Shown here piece by piece: positions 32,074 through 40,903 of a stretch of DNA of 49,505 bases. Source of the DNA: Methylobacterium gregans (GTDB taxonomy: Bacteria > Pseudomonadota > Alphaproteobacteria > Rhizobiales > Beijerinckiaceae). Positions within the stretch are counted from its first letter, which is position 1. Every line of letters begins with the position of its first letter. Under the pieces are notes generated by a model that worked only from the letters and a program-made list of their open reading frames with translations, was not told the origin of the DNA and ran no database searches. The stretch is from the NCBI RefSeq assembly GCF_022179245.1, contig NZ_BPQM01000014.1, positions 1 through 49,505 of the forward strand. Reading direction: 5' to 3'. A program made the position numbers and the translations under genes.

Positions 32074-33126
32074 TTAGAACGACGCGAAGCCGCCGCGCGC
32101 GGGCGTGCCCAGGCGGTAGTACCGCGACAGCGTCCGGGCCCAGCCTTCCCCGCAGGCGTAAAGGTCGGACGTCCTGATCCTCTTGCCGTCCGGGATGTCG
32201 GGGTGCCCGTAAACCCGGCCGACGAGGATGCGGACCTCGCGCGTCGCGTGCTGCCACTCCTCCAGGCGCGGCGCGTCGACAAGGTCGCAGGCGTCCGGCT
32301 TGGAGCCGTCCCGGATGCCCTGGAGCTCGTCAGCGAGGTCGTGCAGGCGGTCACCGGCCTCCCGTTGGTCGGCTTGACGCGCGGCCGCGCATTCCGTCCC
32401 GAGTTCGGCGGCGTACGCACGCGGATCGACCGCTTCCGCCCGGGGCGTCCGGCCGGCGACGCGCATGGCGGCCAGGACCGCGATGCCGGCCGCGAGGGTC
32501 CTCGCGGTCCGGTCGCCCTCCACGACGCGGGTCGCCTCCTGGCGGCTCAGCGACGGCAGGACCGCCGGCAAGACGCGCGGGCGCCCGCCTTCACCTGCGG
32601 TCGCGAACCGCGACATCGCGAGCGCGAGCGCCGCCGCCGCAGGGGCGCCTCCGCTCCGCCCGCAGCCCAGCAGCCACGGCGGAACCGGTCCGCCTGGTCC
32701 CGCCCCTGGGGGCTCGGCCGTGCCCGCGCCCGCGTCCAGGCCGGTTTCCGCCAGGGCGCGAGCCGCGATGTGCTCGTCGAGTGGCGTCGGGCCAACGACG
32801 ACGACCGACACGTCGACGCGGGACCGCAGGGTGGCATCGCCGAGGCACCGCGCAGGCAGGTCCAAGACCACGTGGCGATCCGCGGCGACCGCGCCCGCGA
32901 TGTCCAGGGCGACAAGCGCATCGACCTCGGCCGGCGTCTCGGCCTCCCGCTCCACGAGAGTGACCTCTTCCTGGCGGATACGAAGCTCGGGGAGGCGCGC
33001 CTCCCCCGGCAGGGTGACGCGCACGAGGGTCACCGCCTGGCCGAGGACGGCATGGGCGTCGGCGAGGATCAGGGCGGCCTGCGTTGCGTCCGTCCGCCCC
33101 GAGCATCCGAGAATGGCGCTGATCAG
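32074..33126 (-). CDS. ParA/MinD-like protein without Walker A, apparent CTG start
   Basis: A 350-aa protein. The ATPase-like fold is suggested by HVVLDLPARCLGDATLRSRV and VSVVVVGPTPLDEH, which parallel the DxP and switch regions of ParA; the N-terminal AILGCSGRTDATQAALILAD occupies the P-loop position but lacks the GxGKS lysine. It has no in-frame ATG, GTG or TTG before residue 32. GGAGG lies six bases before a CTG (33126), exactly where the paralogue at 33691-34476 has GGAGG and a GTG followed by similar residues, so I annotate a CTG start. A GTG at 33033 would remove the conserved N-terminus. Confidence 0.55.
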   Translation of the reverse strand: MISAILGCSGRTDATQAALILADAHAVLGQAVTLVRVTLPGEARLPELRIRQEEVTLVEREAETPAEVDALVALDIAGAVAADRHVVLDLPARCLGDATLRSRVDVSVVVVGPTPLDEHIAARALAETGLDAGAGTAEPPGAGPGGPVPPWLLGCGRSGGAPAAAALALAMSRFATAGEGGRPRVLPAVLPSLSRQEATRVVEGDRTARTLAAGIAVLAAMRVAGRTPRAEAVDPRAYAAELGTECAAARQADQREAGDRLHDLADELQGIRDGSKPDACDLVDAPRLEEWQHATREVRILVGRVYGHPDIPDGKRIRTSDLYACGEGWARTLSRYYRLGTPARGGFASF

Positions 33127-33367
33127 TGGAGGCCTCCACGAAAAGGCACGGACCCGGCCAGCGCGGCGAGGAGCTCGCCGTGCCGGACGCGCCAGACATG
33201 CATGATTGAAGAAGCATATAATACAATGAAAACCGCCAAATATGCAATGCAGTTTTCAAGTAATCAACACCTGTCCCAGTAGTGCGGTTAATATCCACAG
33301 GAGCCTGTGGATACTTCGGACGACTGCCAAGCCACGGGTCGCCCCCGAGGCCTAGCGTCAAGGCCGC
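33127..33367. promoter_or_regulatory. AT-rich control region with a perfect palindrome
   Basis: A 240-base AT-rich gap. Reading leftward it contains TTGCAT, 18 bases, then TATTAT, a passable sigma-70 promoter for the ParA-like gene. Downstream of it in the plus direction lies a perfect inverted repeat, TATCCACAGG-AG-CCTGTGGATA (33292-33313), each half within one base of the DnaA-box TTATCCACA. Confidence 0.5.
33292..33313. repeat. perfect 10-bp inverted repeat resembling paired DnaA boxes
   Basis: Arms TATCCACAGG and CCTGTGGATA separated by AG. It may be a repressor operator, a hairpin, or paired DnaA-type sites near partition-like genes. Confidence 0.6.
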
Positions 33368-33691
33368 TCACCAGAAGGCCCAGTCCTCCTCGTCCCGGAT
33401 GGCTTGGCGCTGGCGCCAGGCACCCGCGAGCGCTGCATCATCGTCGGCGTGGTCGAAGTCGGGGTCGAGCAGCAGGGGAAGCGGGGCCTCGTCCCAGTCC
33501 GAGTAAGCGTCGCCGGCATGGGCCGCGCGGCCGGACGTGGGACCCTCCAGGCTCCCCATCGTCCGGTCGCGTGCCTCACGGACGGAGGAGCGCTTCCGCG
33601 CACGCCGGCCCCGGCCGGCATCCGGTGCCCCGCGAACGGTGGGCGCGTCTTGAACGGTGGGCTTGGTGCGGATGATCATGATGGCCCCCAT
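33368..33691 (-). CDS. small protein with acidic aromatic tail
   Basis: A 107-aa protein. The N-terminal half is basic (RGRRARKRSSVREARDR); the C-terminal half is acidic and aromatic (YSDWDEAPLPLLLDPDFD, ending RDEEDWAFW), a composition seen in DNA-mimic or protein-binding tails. Its ATG overlaps the stop of the upstream gene as TGATG, so translation is coupled. No family recognised. Confidence 0.5.
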   Translation of the reverse strand: MGAIMIIRTKPTVQDAPTVRGAPDAGRGRRARKRSSVREARDRTMGSLEGPTSGRAAHAGDAYSDWDEAPLPLLLDPDFDHADDDAALAGAWRQRQAIRDEEDWAFW

Positions 33692-34476
33692 CAGGCAGGA
33701 ACGGCACACGCGCAGCCCGCCGCCTGGCGGGGCGCAACCTGAGGCTTGACCGTCTTGGGCCTGCGCCGGCCCAGCAGCCTCGACCGGCGCCCCGGGACAG
33801 GTCGCTCCACCCGGATTCGGGGCGTCGGCAGCCCGACGGGGTCGGGGAGTTCGTCGTCGAGATCGGCGGCCAGCTCAAGAAGGCTTGCCCGGAGCCTCAA
33901 CTCGGCGGCCGTTTCCGCTCCCGCGAGCAGCGCGCGGAGGTGGCCGGGATCGAGCCGGGCCGCGTACGGGTCCTCGGCGGCGAGGTGCAGCGCGGCGGCG
34001 AGGCCGACGGCGCGGAGCCTCAGGTCGGCCGAGGGCTCGCCGGCCAACAGCGTTGCGGCCTCTGAGCGACGGAGGGTGCCCAGCGAGACAGGAAGCGCCC
34101 GCAGGCCGGCCGGACGCGCGCTGGCGCAACAGGGAAGTAGCCAGGGTGGGGCGAGGTCGCGCCCCGCGTCCGCGGCCACCGCTTCGCGCGCGGCGCGGGC
34201 CGCCCACGGTTTCGCCCCGAACGAGACGACGACGGCATCGACACGGCATCTGATGGCCCGGTCGCCGAGATGGGCGAGCGGTAGCGCGACCATGAGGTCG
34301 CGCCCCTGGCTACGCGCGGCGTCGAGGATCGTGGGAACCGCCGCGACGATCCGCTCGCCGCCAATGACGAGACTGGGTGTGGGGTCGTCGGCGATGGAGC
34401 GGCGGTTGTAGGCGGTGCTTGCGAGGAGGGCGGCATGGCTGGCCGACAGGTCGTCGGCGAAGAAAGCTGCAATCAC
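33691..34476 (-). CDS. ParA/MinD-like protein without Walker A, paralogue of 32074-33126
   Basis: A 261-aa protein beginning VIAAFFADDLSASHAALLAS from GTG 34476, with GGAGG six bases upstream. LMVALPLAHLGDRAIRCRVD and DAVVVSFG parallel the corresponding stretches of the protein at 32074-33126, and both carry a PPWLL segment. Neither has a Walker A lysine. The C-terminal half is Ala/Leu-rich helices, ending in a basic Cys-containing tail. Possibly a partition-like or scaffold protein; ATP use is doubtful. First gene of its operon. Confidence 0.5.
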   Translation of the reverse strand: MIAAFFADDLSASHAALLASTAYNRRSIADDPTPSLVIGGERIVAAVPTILDAARSQGRDLMVALPLAHLGDRAIRCRVDAVVVSFGAKPWAARAAREAVAADAGRDLAPPWLLPCCASARPAGLRALPVSLGTLRRSEAATLLAGEPSADLRLRAVGLAAALHLAAEDPYAARLDPGHLRALLAGAETAAELRLRASLLELAADLDDELPDPVGLPTPRIRVERPVPGRRSRLLGRRRPKTVKPQVAPRQAAGCACAVPA

Positions 34477-34550
34477 GGGAAGCCTCCGTGAGGTAGTCCG
34501 AGCCTTTTGGCACCGTAGAAGTGTAGACGAGGCGCCGACCTGAGCGCTAC

Positions 34551-34577
34551 TGAAATCTATAGTCACTAGAGATTTCA
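34551..34577. promoter_or_regulatory. 27-bp dyad upstream of the leftward operon
   Basis: Arms TGAAATCTATAG and CTAGAGATTTCA around TCA, with one mismatch. It lies 75 bases upstream of the GTG at 34476 in an AT-richer patch and would be a good operator for a homodimeric repressor. Confidence 0.5.
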
Positions 34578-34969
34578 ACTGCCCTTGGTAAAGGCGGGGT
34601 TGCCGCGCCTCCCGTCTCCCTCTTCGGCAGGCCGCCCCTGAAACTTTCCGGCACGCCGCCGACCATGGCGCGATGCTCGCGGATGGCCGGCGGGCCGCAT
34701 GCCGCCATGACGTCTTACGGGCCGTCGCCGCACAGCTGCGCATTGGCTATGGTGAGGAGCCCCGAACGGCGGAAAACCTTGCCGGAGCGAGGGTGGCCAC
34801 GGCGCCGAAGCGCACGTCCGGGTTGTCGAGGTCGCCGCGCTACATCGCCTTGGGCATGACCCGCTCAGGCACCTTCCGTTTCGCTGAACGTAGGCCGCGC
34901 GCTGGTTTCATTACCGGTTCAAGGCGCCGCGCCCAGATTGGGGCACTCAAGAACCGGAAGGTCATCACC
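34578..34969. other. gene-free gap before the copper island
   Basis: About 390 bases with no supported gene; several short open frames have no family signature or ribosome site. The end carries the leader of the His-rich gene (ribosome site GGAAGG about ten bases before ATG 34970). Confidence 0.5.
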
Positions 34970-35197
34970 ATGAAAGCACGTCTCGCAGCTCTTGCCGTCG
35001 CGGCGGTTATCCTGGTTCCCGGCGCCGCCTCGGCGCAGTGGTATGGCCATGGTCCTCGGCACCACCACCATCACTGGGAGCACCACCAGCACCATGGCTA
35101 CGGTCACCGCCATGGTCACGAGCGGCACCATCACCACGGTTACGACCGTCCCGTTCACTTCGATCGGGGCCACCACCATCACCATCACGGGTACTGA
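34970..35197 (+). CDS. His-rich periplasmic metal-binding protein
   Basis: A 75-aa protein: a Sec signal peptide (MKARLAALAVAAVILVPG, cleavage near ASA-QW) and a mature part in which about half the residues are His, with HHHHH and HGHRHGHERHHHH runs and Tyr/Gly/Trp spacers. Such peptides bind Cu, Ni or Zn in the periplasm. It precedes the first CueR-type operator by 57 bases and is the left-most gene of the copper island. No enzymatic domain. Confidence 0.75.
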   Translation: MKARLAALAVAAVILVPGAASAQWYGHGPRHHHHHWEHHQHHGYGHRHGHERHHHHGYDRPVHFDRGHHHHHHGY

Positions 35198-35253
35198 CAA
35201 CCTCGGAAGATCGCCGGGATCGACCGTACCGGTCCCGGCCGTCGCGCCGCCCC

Positions 35254-35284
35254 TTGACCTTCCCACCGTTGGAAGGGGCACCAT
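35254..35284 (+). promoter_or_regulatory. CueR-type promoter/operator 1
   Basis: TTGACC (-35) overlapped by CCTTCC, seven bases, GGAAGG (35258-35276), with the expected 19-base spacing to a weak -10 at about 35279. This is the MerR/CueR-family layout that responds to Cu(I), Ag(I) or Au(I). The regulator itself is not in the window. The -10 position suggests that transcription starts near 35290, so the ATG at 35283 would be untranscribed. Confidence 0.75.
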
Positions 35285-35333
35285 GGCGGCCATCGACCTT
35301 CCGCGTGTCCCGGAAAACTGGCATCGTCGATTC

Positions 35334-35744
35334 GTGACGTTCTGGCTCGCCCTCCGGCGGCTGCTCCCGCTCCTGGCGGTTCTCAGCCTCGCCTTGACGC
35401 CGGTGACCGCCTCCGCGGCCGCCACGGGCATGCACGCGTCCGCGACGGTTCAGGCTCGCGGCTCGCACGAGCCGATGCCTGCCATGGACCATGCCGGCAT
35501 GGACATGGGCGGCATGAACATGGACGACATGCCCTGCTGCCCGCCGGAGAAGGCGGACAAGTCGGACTGCGCCAAGTCGGGCTGCCCGTTGATGGCGCTC
35601 TGCCTCGCCAGCGTCGCCTCTCTGCTGCCGAGCGCGATCGCCATCGCGGCGCCAAGCGCGACGCGTGCGGCACCGGCTTGGCCCGACACGGCGTCCTTCG
35701 CCAGCCTGCACGGGCCACCGCTACCCGAGCCCCCCCGAGCCTGA
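35334..35744 (+). CDS. Met/Cys-rich exported protein, copper-linked
   Basis: From GTG 35334 a 136-aa protein with a signal peptide (VTFWLALRRLLPLLAVLSLA) and a Met/His-rich segment (MPAMDHAGMDMGGMNMDDM) followed by CCPPEKADKSDCAKSGCP. Methionine motifs and Cys pairs bind Cu(I). A hydrophobic helix lies near residues 95-115 (LMALCLASVASLLPSAIAIA). An ATG at 35283 adds 17 residues but sits upstream of the likely transcription start. Probable periplasmic copper-binding or chaperone protein. Confidence 0.6.
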   Translation: MTFWLALRRLLPLLAVLSLALTPVTASAAATGMHASATVQARGSHEPMPAMDHAGMDMGGMNMDDMPCCPPEKADKSDCAKSGCPLMALCLASVASLLPSAIAIAAPSATRAAPAWPDTASFASLHGPPLPEPPRA

Positions 35745-35825
35745 ACCCGATGCCGCCGGCGCTCGCGCCGGCACGGTGACGCGCGTCCGCGCCTCGCCAT
35801 CCATCGTGTTCAGGAGATGAGACCC

Positions 35826-36236
35826 GTGACCAAGAACACCTTCGCGCGCGCCGTGCCGGCCGCGCTGCTCGGCGCCGCCCTGTCGGCATCGACGTTCGCC
35901 CCGCCCGCCCTGGCGGACATCAAGGACTACCGCTTCGAACTCGTGCAGCAGGAGGCGAAGGTCGGCGAGGCCGTCATCGCCGTCCGGCTCGTCGACCAGC
36001 GGAGCGGCAAGCCGGTGACCGACGCCGTGGTCTTCGCCAAGCGCCTCGACATGGCCCCCGATGCCATGGAGGAGATGGCCACCAAGGTCGAGCAGGTCCC
36101 CTCGACCGAGCCCGGCATCTACCGTTTCAAGGCCAAGCTCTCGATGCAGGGCCGCTGGCGCCTGTCGCTGGCCGCCAAGGTCCAGGGCGAGACCGGCACG
36201 GTCGAGGACAAGCTGGTCCTTCAGGCCGCGAAATGA
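35826..36236 (+). CDS. FixH-like exported copper-efflux accessory protein
   Basis: A 136-aa protein with a signal peptide (FARAVPAALLGAALSA, cleavage near ALA-DI) and a beta-sandwich-type mature domain (VGEAVIAVRLVDQRSGKPVT, GIYRFKAKLSMQGRWRLSLA), as in FixH/YtkA-type proteins found with copper pumps. I chose GTG 35826 (GGAG nine bases upstream); an ATG at 35817 has its ribosome site directly attached. The stop overlaps cusB by four bases, so it belongs to the pump operon. Confidence 0.6.
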   Translation: MTKNTFARAVPAALLGAALSASTFAPPALADIKDYRFELVQQEAKVGEAVIAVRLVDQRSGKPVTDAVVFAKRLDMAPDAMEEMATKVEQVPSTEPGIYRFKAKLSMQGRWRLSLAAKVQGETGTVEDKLVLQAAK

Positions 36237-37714
36237 CCCGCTCGGCATGGTTCGCCGGCACCCTCGCCGCGCTCGCGGCGGGGGGCCTCGGCTACTGGGC
36301 CGGACAGCAGGACGGTCCCGTTCCGGCGTTCGTCGAGCGGGCCCGGCACGGCGTCGCCCGCTTGCTGCCCGCCGCGCAGGCGCCGGCCCCGTCCAAGCCC
36401 GCGTCCGGACCGGTGGTCTACTACCGGGACCCGGACGGGAAGCCCGTCTACTCGGCGTCGCCGATGGTGACGGCGGACGGCCGGGAGTTCCGGGCCGTCC
36501 GCGCCAGCGAGGACGTGCGCTTCGACGACGGGGACGGCGAGGCCATGCCCGCGGACATGGCCGGGCACCACGCGGAGCCGGGCGAGGCGGCCAAGCCCGG
36601 CGGTGACGCCCGGCGCGTCCTCTACTACCGGAACCCGATGGGCTTGGCCGACACCTCGTCGGTGCCGAAGAAGGACTCGATGGGGATGGACTACATTCCC
36701 GTCTACGCGGGCGAGGACGAGGCCGGCGTCGTGAAGGTCTCGCCGGGCAAGGTCCAGCGCACCGGCGTGCGGACCGAGCTCGCGGAGCGCCGGGTCCTGT
36801 CGGTGCCGGTGCGGGCGCCGGGCAGCGTCGGGGAGGACGAGCGCCGCGTCTCCGTCATCGCCATGCGCACGGACGCCTTCATCGAGAAGGTCGAGCCGGT
36901 CACAACGGGCGACCACGTCCGCAAGGGCCAGCCGTTGCTGCGCCTGTTCGCGCCCGAGATCAACGCGGTCGCGGCCCAGTACCTGACCTCCATCGGCTAC
37001 GAGGGCGGCCGTCGGCGTCTGGAGAACCTCGCCATCCCGCCGGAGGTCATCGACGAGATCGAGCGGACCCATAAGGTGCCACCCTCCATCACATGGTCCG
37101 CGCCCCGGGACGGCGTCGTGGTCGAGCGCAACGTCTCGGACGGGATGAAGGCCAAGTCCGGCGACGTCCTGTTCCGCATCGTCGACCACACCCGCGTCTG
37201 GGTGCTCGCCGACGTGCCGGAGCGCGACCTCGCGGGGGTGGCGGAGGGGCAGAGGGCGACGGTGCGGGTCCGGGCCTTTCCCGACCGGACCTTCGCGGGG
37301 ACCGTGACGCGGATCTACCCGCACCTGATGGCGGAGACCCGAACCGCCCGGCTGCGCATCGAGCTGGCCAACCCCGACGGCGCGCTGCGCCCCTCCATGT
37401 ACGCCGACGTCGAGATCGCGACCGGCGACGCCAAGCCGGTGGTGGCGGTGCCCGACGACGCCGTCATCGACACCGGCGAGCGCCAGGTCGTGCTGCTCGA
37501 CCGCGGCGCGGGGCGCTTCGAGCCGAAGGCGGTGAAGGTCGGCCTGCGCGGCCGGGGCTACGTCGAGATCCGCGAGGGCGTCTCGGCCGGCGACCGGGTG
37601 GTCACGGCGGCGAACTTCCTGATCGACGCCGAGAGCAACCTGAAGGCCGCGCTGCAGGGCATGACGGCGCCCAAGGATGACCGGCAGGCGGCGAGCGCGG
37701 GAGGCACGCCGTGA
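36233..37714 (+). CDS. cusB: CusB-type periplasmic adaptor of a Cu/Ag RND pump
   Basis: A 493-aa membrane-fusion protein. N-terminal anchor (SAWFAGTLAALAAGGLGYWAG), then a heavy-metal-binding domain with VLYYRNPMG, PKKDSMGMDY (about residues 126-155) containing paired Met/His, preceded by a weaker copy (VVYYRDPDGKPVYSASPM). The barrel-sandwich/beta-barrel/hairpin body includes KGQPLLRLFAPEI and GVVVERNVSDGMKAKSGDVL. Delivers Cu(I)/Ag(I) from the periplasm to CusA and the outer channel. Overlaps the pump gene by four bases (GTGA). Confidence 0.85.
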   Translation: MTRSAWFAGTLAALAAGGLGYWAGQQDGPVPAFVERARHGVARLLPAAQAPAPSKPASGPVVYYRDPDGKPVYSASPMVTADGREFRAVRASEDVRFDDGDGEAMPADMAGHHAEPGEAAKPGGDARRVLYYRNPMGLADTSSVPKKDSMGMDYIPVYAGEDEAGVVKVSPGKVQRTGVRTELAERRVLSVPVRAPGSVGEDERRVSVIAMRTDAFIEKVEPVTTGDHVRKGQPLLRLFAPEINAVAAQYLTSIGYEGGRRRLENLAIPPEVIDEIERTHKVPPSITWSAPRDGVVVERNVSDGMKAKSGDVLFRIVDHTRVWVLADVPERDLAGVAEGQRATVRVRAFPDRTFAGTVTRIYPHLMAETRTARLRIELANPDGALRPSMYADVEIATGDAKPVVAVPDDAVIDTGERQVVLLDRGAGRFEPKAVKVGLRGRGYVEIREGVSAGDRVVTAANFLIDAESNLKAALQGMTAPKDDRQAASAGGTP

Positions 37715-40700
37715 TCGCCCGCCTGATCGGCTGGTCGGCCCGCAACCTCGTCCTGGTGCTGATCGGGACCGTGTTCGCGGTGGCGACCGGCGTCCTGGCG
37801 CTGCGGACCCTGCCGCTCGACGCCATCCCCGACCTCTCGGACGTTCAGGCCATCGTCTACACCGAGTACCCGGGCCAGGCGCCCCAGGTCGTCGAGGATC
37901 AGGTCACCTACCCGCTGACCACCGCCATGCTGACGGTGCCGAAGGCGAAGGTGGTGCGCGGCTTCTCGTTCTTCGGCGTATCCTTCGTCTACGTGATCTT
38001 CGAGGACGGCACCGACCCGTACTGGGGTCGCTCGCGCGTGCTGGAGTACCTCAACGGCGCGGCGAGCCGCCTGCCGGCCGGCGTGACGCCGACGCTGGGT
38101 CCCGACGCGACCGGTGTCGGCTGGGTCTACCAGTACGTGGTGGTGGCGCGTGAACGGACGCTAGCCGAGCTCCGCTCCCTGCAGGACTGGGTCATCCGCT
38201 TCGGTGCCTCTCGGGCCGAGGGCGTGGCCGAGGTCGCGGGCGTCGGCGGGTTCGTGAAGCAGTACAACGTCGTCGTGGACCCGAACCGGCTGCGCGCGCA
38301 GGGCATCAGCCTCAACAAGCTCCGGGACGCCATCCGGTCGAGCAACGCCGACGTCGGCGGGCGCACGGTTGAGCTGTCCGAGTTCGAGTTCATGGTGCGC
38401 GGGCGCGGTTACCTGAAGAGCGTCGCCGATATCGAGAACATCGTGCTCAAGACCGTGGGCGGCACGCCCCTGCGGCTCCGGGACGTCGCCCGGGTCGAGC
38501 TTGGGCCGGACGAGCGCCGCGGCATCACCGAGATGAACGGCGAGGGCGAGGTCGCGGGCGGCATCGTCCTGCAGCGCTTCGGCGCCAACGCCCTGAACGT
38601 CATCGAGGGCGTCAAGGCGAAGCTCGCCGAGGTCGCGAAGGGCTTGCCGGCCGGCACCGAGATCCTGCCGGTCTACGACCGCTCGCAACTCATCGACGCG
38701 GCCATCGACACCCTGCGCCACACGCTGGTCGAGGAGAGCGTCGTCGTCTCCCTCGTCTGCATCGTGTTTCTGCTGCACGTGCGCAGCGCGCTCGTGGCCA
38801 TCCTGATGCTGCCGGTCGGCATCCTGATGGCCTTCGCCGGCATGAAGGCGCTCGGAATCGGCGCCAACATCATGTCGCTCGGCGGCATCGCCATCGCGGT
38901 CGGCGCCATGGTCGACGCCGCCATCGTCATGATCGAGAACGCCCACAAGCACCTGGAGCGGGCCCCCCCGGACAAGCCGCGGGTCGAGGTCCTCGTCGAG
39001 GCCGCCGCGGAGGTCGGGCCGTCGCTATTCTTCTCGCTCCTCGTGATCACGGTGAGCTTCCTGCCGATCTTCACCCTGGAGAGCCAGGAGGGACGGCTGT
39101 TCGGGCCGCTCGCCTTCACCAAGACCTTCGCCATGGCGGCGGCGGCGCTGCTGTCGGTGACCCTGGTGCCGGCCCTGATGGTGCTGTTCGTGCGCGGGCG
39201 CATCGTGCCCGAGCACCGCAACCCTCTGAACCGGCTTCTGATCTGGCTGTACCGACCACTCATCGCCGGCGTGCTGCGGGCCCGGATTCCCACCATCCTG
39301 CTCGCGGTGGGCGTGCTGGCCGCGACCGCCTGGCCGGCACGGCAGCTCGGCTCCGAGTTTATGCCGGAGCTCGACGAGGGCACGCTGCTTTACATGCCAA
39401 CCACACTGCCGGGTATCTCGGTGACCAAGGCCGGCGAGCTCCTCGCCACTCAGGACCGCATCATCAAGAGCTTCCCCGAGGTGGCCTCGGTCTACGGCAA
39501 GGCCGGGCGCGCCAACACGGCGACCGACCCCGCGCCGATGGAGATGTTCGAGACGGTCATCACCCTGAAGCCGAAGGCGGAGTGGCGCCCGGGCGTGACG
39601 CTCGCGAGCCTCAAAGCGGAGATGGACGCCGCCCTGCAGTTCCCGGGCGTGTCGAATGCCTGGACGCAGCCGATCCGCGCCCGCATCGACATGCTCTCGA
39701 CCGGCATCCGCACGCCCGTGGGCGTGAAGGTGCTCGGCACAGACCTCAAAGCGATGGAGGGGGTCGCCCGCCAGGTGGAGACGGTGGTGCGGGCCGTGCC
39801 GGGCACGTCGAGCGCCTATGCCGAGCGGGTCATCGGGGGCTACTTCCTCGACGTCACGCCGGACCGCGAAGCGCTCGGGCGCTACGGCCTGATGGTCGGG
39901 GACGTGCAGGACGTTGTCGCGACGGCCCTCGGTGGGCAGACCGTGACGAACACCGTCGAGGGCCGCGAGCGCTACACGGTCAACGTGCGCTACAAGCGCG
40001 CCTTCCGGTCGGACCCGAAGGCCATCGCGACCGAGGTCCAGGTGCCGCTGCCCGCCGGCGGCACGGTGCCGCTCGGCGAGGTGGCCAAGGTCGAGCTGAG
40101 CCGTGGCCCGACCTCGATCCGCACCGAGAACGGGCAGCTCGCGGTCTACCTGTTCGTCGACATCGCCGGGCGCGACCTCGGCGGCTACGTCGCCGAGGCG
40201 CGCAAGGCGGTGGCAGACGCGGTGCGGCTGCCCCAGGGCACGACCCTGCAGTGGAGCGGGCAGTACGAGTACCTTGAGCGAGCGGAGGCGCGCCTCGCGG
40301 TCGTGGTGCCGCTGACGCTGCTGATCGTGTTCCTGCTGCTCTACCTGAACTTCCGGCGCCTGACGGAGACGCTCATCGTGATGCTGTCGCTGCCTTTTGC
40401 CCTGGTCGGCGGGGTGTGGCTGCTCTGGTGGATGGGCTTCAACCTGTCGGTCGCTGTGGCGGTCGGCTTCATCGCCCTGGCCGGCGTCGCTGCCGAGACC
40501 GGCGTGATCATGCTGGTCTACCTCGACCACGCCCTCGACGAGGTCCGCGCCCAGTGCGAGCGCGAGGGACGCCCGCTCGCGCGCCCGGACCTGCGCCGGG
40601 CCATCATGGTCGGCGCGGTCGAGCGGGTCCGGCCCAAGATGATGACGGTCGTCGCCATCATGGCGGGCCTGCTGCCCATCCTCTGGAGCACCGGCTCGGG

Positions 40701-40884
40701 CTCCGAGGTCATGCAGCGCATCGCCGTGCCGATGATCGGCGGGATGGTCTCCTCGACCTTGCTGACCCTGGTCGTGATCCCGGCGGTCTACGCCCTGGTG
40801 AAGGGACGCGGGTTGCCGCCGTGGGACCAGGTCCCCCACGAGACGGCGGGTGGGAACGTAAGGCTGCCGCAGGCGGCCGAGTGA
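37711..40884 (+). CDS. cusA: CusA-type RND inner-membrane copper/silver pump
   Basis: A 1057-aa RND transporter. N-terminal LIGWSARNLVLVLIGTVFAV and NLPLDAIPDLSDVQ are RND hallmarks; the essential TM4 motif reads IAVGAMVDAAIVMIENAHKH, the pattern of monovalent-metal (Cu/Ag) HME-RND pumps. The two large periplasmic loops carry Met residues that bind Cu(I). GTG start overlapping cusB. With cusB it exports periplasmic Cu(I)/Ag(I) by proton antiport; the outer-membrane CusC is not in this window. Confidence 0.9.
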   Translation: MIARLIGWSARNLVLVLIGTVFAVATGVLALRTLPLDAIPDLSDVQAIVYTEYPGQAPQVVEDQVTYPLTTAMLTVPKAKVVRGFSFFGVSFVYVIFEDGTDPYWGRSRVLEYLNGAASRLPAGVTPTLGPDATGVGWVYQYVVVARERTLAELRSLQDWVIRFGASRAEGVAEVAGVGGFVKQYNVVVDPNRLRAQGISLNKLRDAIRSSNADVGGRTVELSEFEFMVRGRGYLKSVADIENIVLKTVGGTPLRLRDVARVELGPDERRGITEMNGEGEVAGGIVLQRFGANALNVIEGVKAKLAEVAKGLPAGTEILPVYDRSQLIDAAIDTLRHTLVEESVVVSLVCIVFLLHVRSALVAILMLPVGILMAFAGMKALGIGANIMSLGGIAIAVGAMVDAAIVMIENAHKHLERAPPDKPRVEVLVEAAAEVGPSLFFSLLVITVSFLPIFTLESQEGRLFGPLAFTKTFAMAAAALLSVTLVPALMVLFVRGRIVPEHRNPLNRLLIWLYRPLIAGVLRARIPTILLAVGVLAATAWPARQLGSEFMPELDEGTLLYMPTTLPGISVTKAGELLATQDRIIKSFPEVASVYGKAGRANTATDPAPMEMFETVITLKPKAEWRPGVTLASLKAEMDAALQFPGVSNAWTQPIRARIDMLSTGIRTPVGVKVLGTDLKAMEGVARQVETVVRAVPGTSSAYAERVIGGYFLDVTPDREALGRYGLMVGDVQDVVATALGGQTVTNTVEGRERYTVNVRYKRAFRSDPKAIATEVQVPLPAGGTVPLGEVAKVELSRGPTSIRTENGQLAVYLFVDIAGRDLGGYVAEARKAVADAVRLPQGTTLQWSGQYEYLERAEARLAVVVPLTLLIVFLLLYLNFRRLTETLIVMLSLPFALVGGVWLLWWMGFNLSVAVAVGFIALAGVAAETGVIMLVYLDHALDEVRAQCEREGRPLARPDLRRAIMVGAVERVRPKMMTVVAIMAGLLPILWSTGSGSEVMQRIAVPMIGGMVSSTLLTLVVIPAVYALVKGRGLPPWDQVPHETAGGNVRLPQAAE

Positions 40885-40903
40885 GAGCGAACGGGAGATG
40901 ACG

